A DNA stretch of 6,570 bases from Kiritimatiellales bacterium. GTDB taxonomy: Bacteria > Verrucomicrobiota > Kiritimatiellia > Kiritimatiellales > Pontiellaceae. Positions 4,079-6,570 of this stretch are shown here, piece by piece. Position 1 is the first letter of the stretch; every line of letters begins with the position of its first letter. The position numbers and the translations under genes are program-made. Where the stretch lies: contig WFRA01000324.1 in NCBI GenBank assembly GCA_015486775.1, forward strand, positions 1 through 6,570, read 5' to 3'. The notes under the pieces are model-generated. The model saw only the letters and a program-made list of their open reading frames with translations, made no database searches and was not told the DNA's origin.

Positions 4079-6238
4079 CTAATTTTTAGGCTGCGGAAGT
4101 TGGGCTAGGCGGACATCCACGCGGTAGTAGTTCTGCGGGGCGGTGCGTGCGACGGAGTCGGTGTAGCTGCTTTGCGTATAGGGCAGGTTCGCGCCAAGAA
4201 CTGTGAAGGACGAGTAGATCAGGTCGTCGCTCCACAACACATCGTAGGTGCGCCCCTCGACCGGGTTCCAGCTCAGGACGAAGGGGGCGTTTCCAATACT
4301 TGGAGGCTCGGATTCCAATATCTGGAAGACCGAAGCCGGATTGGTCGGATCGTAGCCCGAGATATATTCCGTCAGGTTGTCCGCCCCATCGCCGTCGGGA
4401 TCGGCGGAGGCAAGAGCCGCCACCGGGTCGGAAAAATAGGCCGACTCCCACCAGTCGGGCAGGCCGTCGGAATCCGCATCGGCACTGGTTCCGGAAACCA
4501 GCAGGGAATACCACTGCTCCCCGCCGCTCAGGCTCCCGTCGTAGTCCACGGTGATGGTGTACACCCCGGCAACCGGAACCTCGACGTAGACCTGCTCGAC
4601 ATTGTCGATGTTGTTTTCGCCAGAAGCCGTCGCATCTGCGGAAGGGTTGGCATAGTCGAGTTTGAAGGGGTAGAGGGTTGCTCCACCGGGCGCGATCACC
4701 TTGAGATCAAGATCATTAACCAGCCGGGGCGTACGGTTGTCGTGCAGCGTGGTTGACGCGCCCGGCGGATCCGTCCAGCAGAGCGTCACGCGCACCGGTG
4801 TATGGCCGTCATTGAAAAAGCTGTAGCTATCGGCAGGGTTGTTTCCAAAAAGCCTCTCTTCGTGGAGCCGCATAGGATTGTCCGAAAAGTCCGTCAGCAG
4901 CTCGGCGGCCGCCCTGGTGTTCATCAGACCCCAGCCGAAGGAATAGTCCGGCCCCGGCCGGCCAAGGTCGTCCGCCGTGTGGATGATCAGCCCCTTGAGG
5001 GTGCTCGCCCGCATCGCCTGCCCCGGGAAGAGGTTGTCGTAATAGTCCACCAGCAGCGCCGCCGAACCGCACGCATTAGGGGTCGCCATGCTGGTCCCCG
5101 ACAATGTTCCGTAGGAGGAGTCGCTACTGTCGCTGCACGAGTACAGCGAAGTGCCGTTGGCGACGATATCCGGCTTGATGCGCCCGTCGTCCGCCGGCCC
5201 CCAGCTGCTGAAGGAGGTCATTCCCGCTTGGCCGAGCGAGCGGACACCGTTTGCAACGGCATCCTCGACGGCACCGACGGTCATGATGTTCTTGGCCGTC
5301 CCCACGGGGTTGATCGTATCGTAGCCGCCTTTGTACACCCCGTCGCCCGCCGGGTGCAGGGTGGGATTGTAGCTTTCCGACGTATCGTCCCCGGCTCCGT
5401 CGTAGACCGGGTTCCCCGACGAAGGGTTGTCGCTGCGGTCGTTCCCCGCCGCCTTGAACGGCAGAAAATAGGGGGCGTTGTAGACAATGTTGTCCCAGTC
5501 GTGCGCCTCCGAAACATACTGGCCGAAACCTTTCTCCTCGGCACCCGCCGACCACGAATCCCCGTACCAGATGTAGCCTCCCGATCCGTTGGGTTCCCAT
5601 CCCGTGATGTATCCATAGGAGTGGTTCGACAGGTAGAGCTTGTTAGCCTGTCCGGGCGCGGAGGCCGCCCGAAAGTTCATTTCAGAAACATCGCCGCTCC
5701 AGTCGTAGGAATCGATCTCCACGTTTGGCGCCATTCCCTTCGCCGTGGCCGTCACGCCGGCCGCGCCGATGGTTCCCCCCACGTGGGTGGCATGGTATTC
5801 GACTTCGGCACCGTCTTTGTTTTCGGCGCGGGCGCCGAATTCCCGGTGGGTGGTCCGCACCGACCCGCCATCCCAGATCCCGACCGTCACCCCGGAACCG
5901 TCCACCCCGTACGGCACCGTATTCCGGACCAGGTCGGCCGCGGTGGAGATGGCGGCGTTTTTGTTTTTGGTGGCGTAGTAGACCGGCCGCCCGTTGCGGA
6001 TGGCCATCAGTTCGCAAACCTGCCTGCCGTCGACCCAGCGCATGGGCAGTCCACGCGCCTTGGCCCACTTCCGTGCCACCTCTTTTTCACGAACTTCCCA
6101 CTCGTGGATTGCCCGCACCGCCTCTGCCCGCTTAGAAGGCCGCTGGGCAAAGGTCTCGTGGCGCTGCCCGGCTAGGGCGGAACCTGCCAGAAGCAGCGCC
6201 GTCAAACCGACCGTGCGGAAAAGATTGGTCTTTTTCAT
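4079..6238 (-). CDS. Secreted S8 (subtilisin, KP-43-like) serine protease
   Basis: This 719-residue protein starts with a signal peptide (lysines at 2-3, hydrophobic stretch to ALA at 21-23). A short pro-region follows (about 24-100). The subtilase domain has the full catalytic set: D123 (GIWDGG), H149 (HATHVGG), oxyanion N266 (AAGN) and S383 (SGTSMATP). A beta-sandwich like that of protease KP-43 covers about 450-585, marked by LVNDLDLKVIAPGG (506-519) and NNIDNVEQVYVEVP (542-555). Two Asp-rich calcium-type repeats follow (DADSDGLPDWWE, 587-598; DPDGDGADNLTEY, 613-625). The C-terminal beta domain (about 638-710, LSWNPVEGRTYDVLWSDD) is of a type common in Verrucomicrobiota and relatives. It is likely an exported calcium-stabilised protease feeding on external protein. 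The ATG lies two bases after the pheT stop and its AAGG site is inside the last pheT codons, so the two are probably cotranscribed and translationally coupled. Confidence 0.93.
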   Translation of the reverse strand: MKKTNLFRTVGLTALLLAGSALAGQRHETFAQRPSKRAEAVRAIHEWEVREKEVARKWAKARGLPMRWVDGRQVCELMAIRNGRPVYYATKNKNAAISTAADLVRNTVPYGVDGSGVTVGIWDGGSVRTTHREFGARAENKDGAEVEYHATHVGGTIGAAGVTATAKGMAPNVEIDSYDWSGDVSEMNFRAASAPGQANKLYLSNHSYGYITGWEPNGSGGYIWYGDSWSAGAEEKGFGQYVSEAHDWDNIVYNAPYFLPFKAAGNDRSDNPSSGNPVYDGAGDDTSESYNPTLHPAGDGVYKGGYDTINPVGTAKNIMTVGAVEDAVANGVRSLGQAGMTSFSSWGPADDGRIKPDIVANGTSLYSCSDSSDSSYGTLSGTSMATPNACGSAALLVDYYDNLFPGQAMRASTLKGLIIHTADDLGRPGPDYSFGWGLMNTRAAAELLTDFSDNPMRLHEERLFGNNPADSYSFFNDGHTPVRVTLCWTDPPGASTTLHDNRTPRLVNDLDLKVIAPGGATLYPFKLDYANPSADATASGENNIDNVEQVYVEVPVAGVYTITVDYDGSLSGGEQWYSLLVSGTSADADSDGLPDWWESAYFSDPVAALASADPDGDGADNLTEYISGYDPTNPASVFQILESEPPSIGNAPFVLSWNPVEGRTYDVLWSDDLIYSSFTVLGANLPYTQSSYTDSVARTAPQNYYRVDVRLAQLPQPKN

Positions 6239-6240
6239 TT

Positions 6241-6570
6241 CTAGCCTTCGCGTAGCGAGGCATTGAGCTGCTTGCAGAGGAAGTCGATCAGCTTCTGGTG
6301 CGTCTTATTGACCTTCTTGTCGGTGAGGGTCTGCCTGCCGGAGCGGTAGGTAAAGGTATAAGCCAAACTCTTTTTGCCCTTCTCGATTCCCTTGCCCTGG
6401 TAGACATCGAACAAGCCAAAACTTTCGAGATCCTTGGGCTTGGCCTTTTCGACCAGCTTGACGATCTCCTCGTGCTTCACCGACTCGTCGAGCACCAGCG
6501 CGATATCGCGACCCATGGCCGGGAACTGCGCGAGCTCCTCGACCTTGGAAATCTTGAAGCTGTTCTTGAG
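6241..6570 (-). CDS. pheT: Phenylalanyl-tRNA synthetase beta subunit, C-terminal part
   Basis: The reading frame enters from the right edge and ends at TAG (6241-6243), giving 109 residues of the C-terminus; the frame stays open to 6570. The visible part is the FDX-ACB (anticodon-binding) domain: FPAMGRDIALVLDESV near the edge, then ESFGLFDVYQGKGIEKGKKSLAY and the TLTDKKVN element, closing with a helix. This domain lies at the end of PheT and helps bind tRNA-Phe; the full beta subunit pairs with PheS to charge tRNA-Phe in the cytoplasm. An ATG inside the window (6516) is internal, not a start, because conserved FDX-ACB sequence continues upstream of it. The last codons carry the ribosome-binding site of the protease gene. 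Confidence 0.93.
   Translation of the reverse strand, partial: LKNSFKISKVEELAQFPAMGRDIALVLDESVKHEEIVKLVEKAKPKDLESFGLFDVYQGKGIEKGKKSLAYTFTYRSGRQTLTDKKVNKTHQKLIDFLCKQLNASLREG

Noticed and set aside
4802..6175. 457-residue plus-strand open frame
   Set aside because: It lies opposite the well-supported protease gene; its Arg/Val/Pro-rich sequence is typical of an antisense shadow in GC-rich DNA.

Overview
The window looks like part of a Gram-negative bacterial chromosome, most plausibly from the PVC superphylum (Kiritimatiellota or Verrucomicrobiota-like). This is an inference. It rests on an outer-membrane LpxR-type lipid A deacylase and on a secreted subtilase carrying calcium-binding Asp-rich repeats plus a C-terminal beta domain of a style common in that group. 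The long genes are GC-rich. The small gene at the left is visibly less so.

Left half (1-2230, + strand): three arrays of one 7-bp repeat, GCGTATT (complement AATACGC), punctuate two genes. Array A (29-91) precedes a four-helix-bundle (S23/23S-rRNA-IVS family) gene (234-695). Array B (697-833) is in the opposite orientation and fills the whole gap between that gene and an NtrC-type sigma-54 response regulator (834-2180). Array C (2175-2230), in the orientation of A, overlaps the regulator's stop codon. Array B supplies the Shine-Dalgarno sequence of the regulator, and array C supplies its last codon and stop. Each gene is therefore bracketed by inverted heptamer arrays that could pair in RNA or recombine in DNA. 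No histidine kinase is visible; one may lie to the left of the window.

Right half (2265-6570, all - strand): reading from right to left there is the 3' end of pheT (phenylalanyl-tRNA synthetase beta subunit), then a secreted KP-43-like S8 protease starting two bases after pheT stops, then an LpxR-family outer-membrane lipid A deacylase, then a stand-alone rubrerythrin/ferritin-like diiron protein that converges on the response regulator. The 172-bp gap between protease and lpxR-like gene carries a second, unrelated short-period repeat (TGGA every 8 bp). The 127-bp leader of the diiron gene has several inverted repeats of unknown role.

The functions do not form one pathway: translation, extracellular proteolysis, envelope remodelling, oxidative-stress defence and transcriptional control sit side by side. 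The most noteworthy feature is the set of heptamer arrays with the S23-family gene, and the way the arrays have become part of the start and stop signals of the regulator gene.
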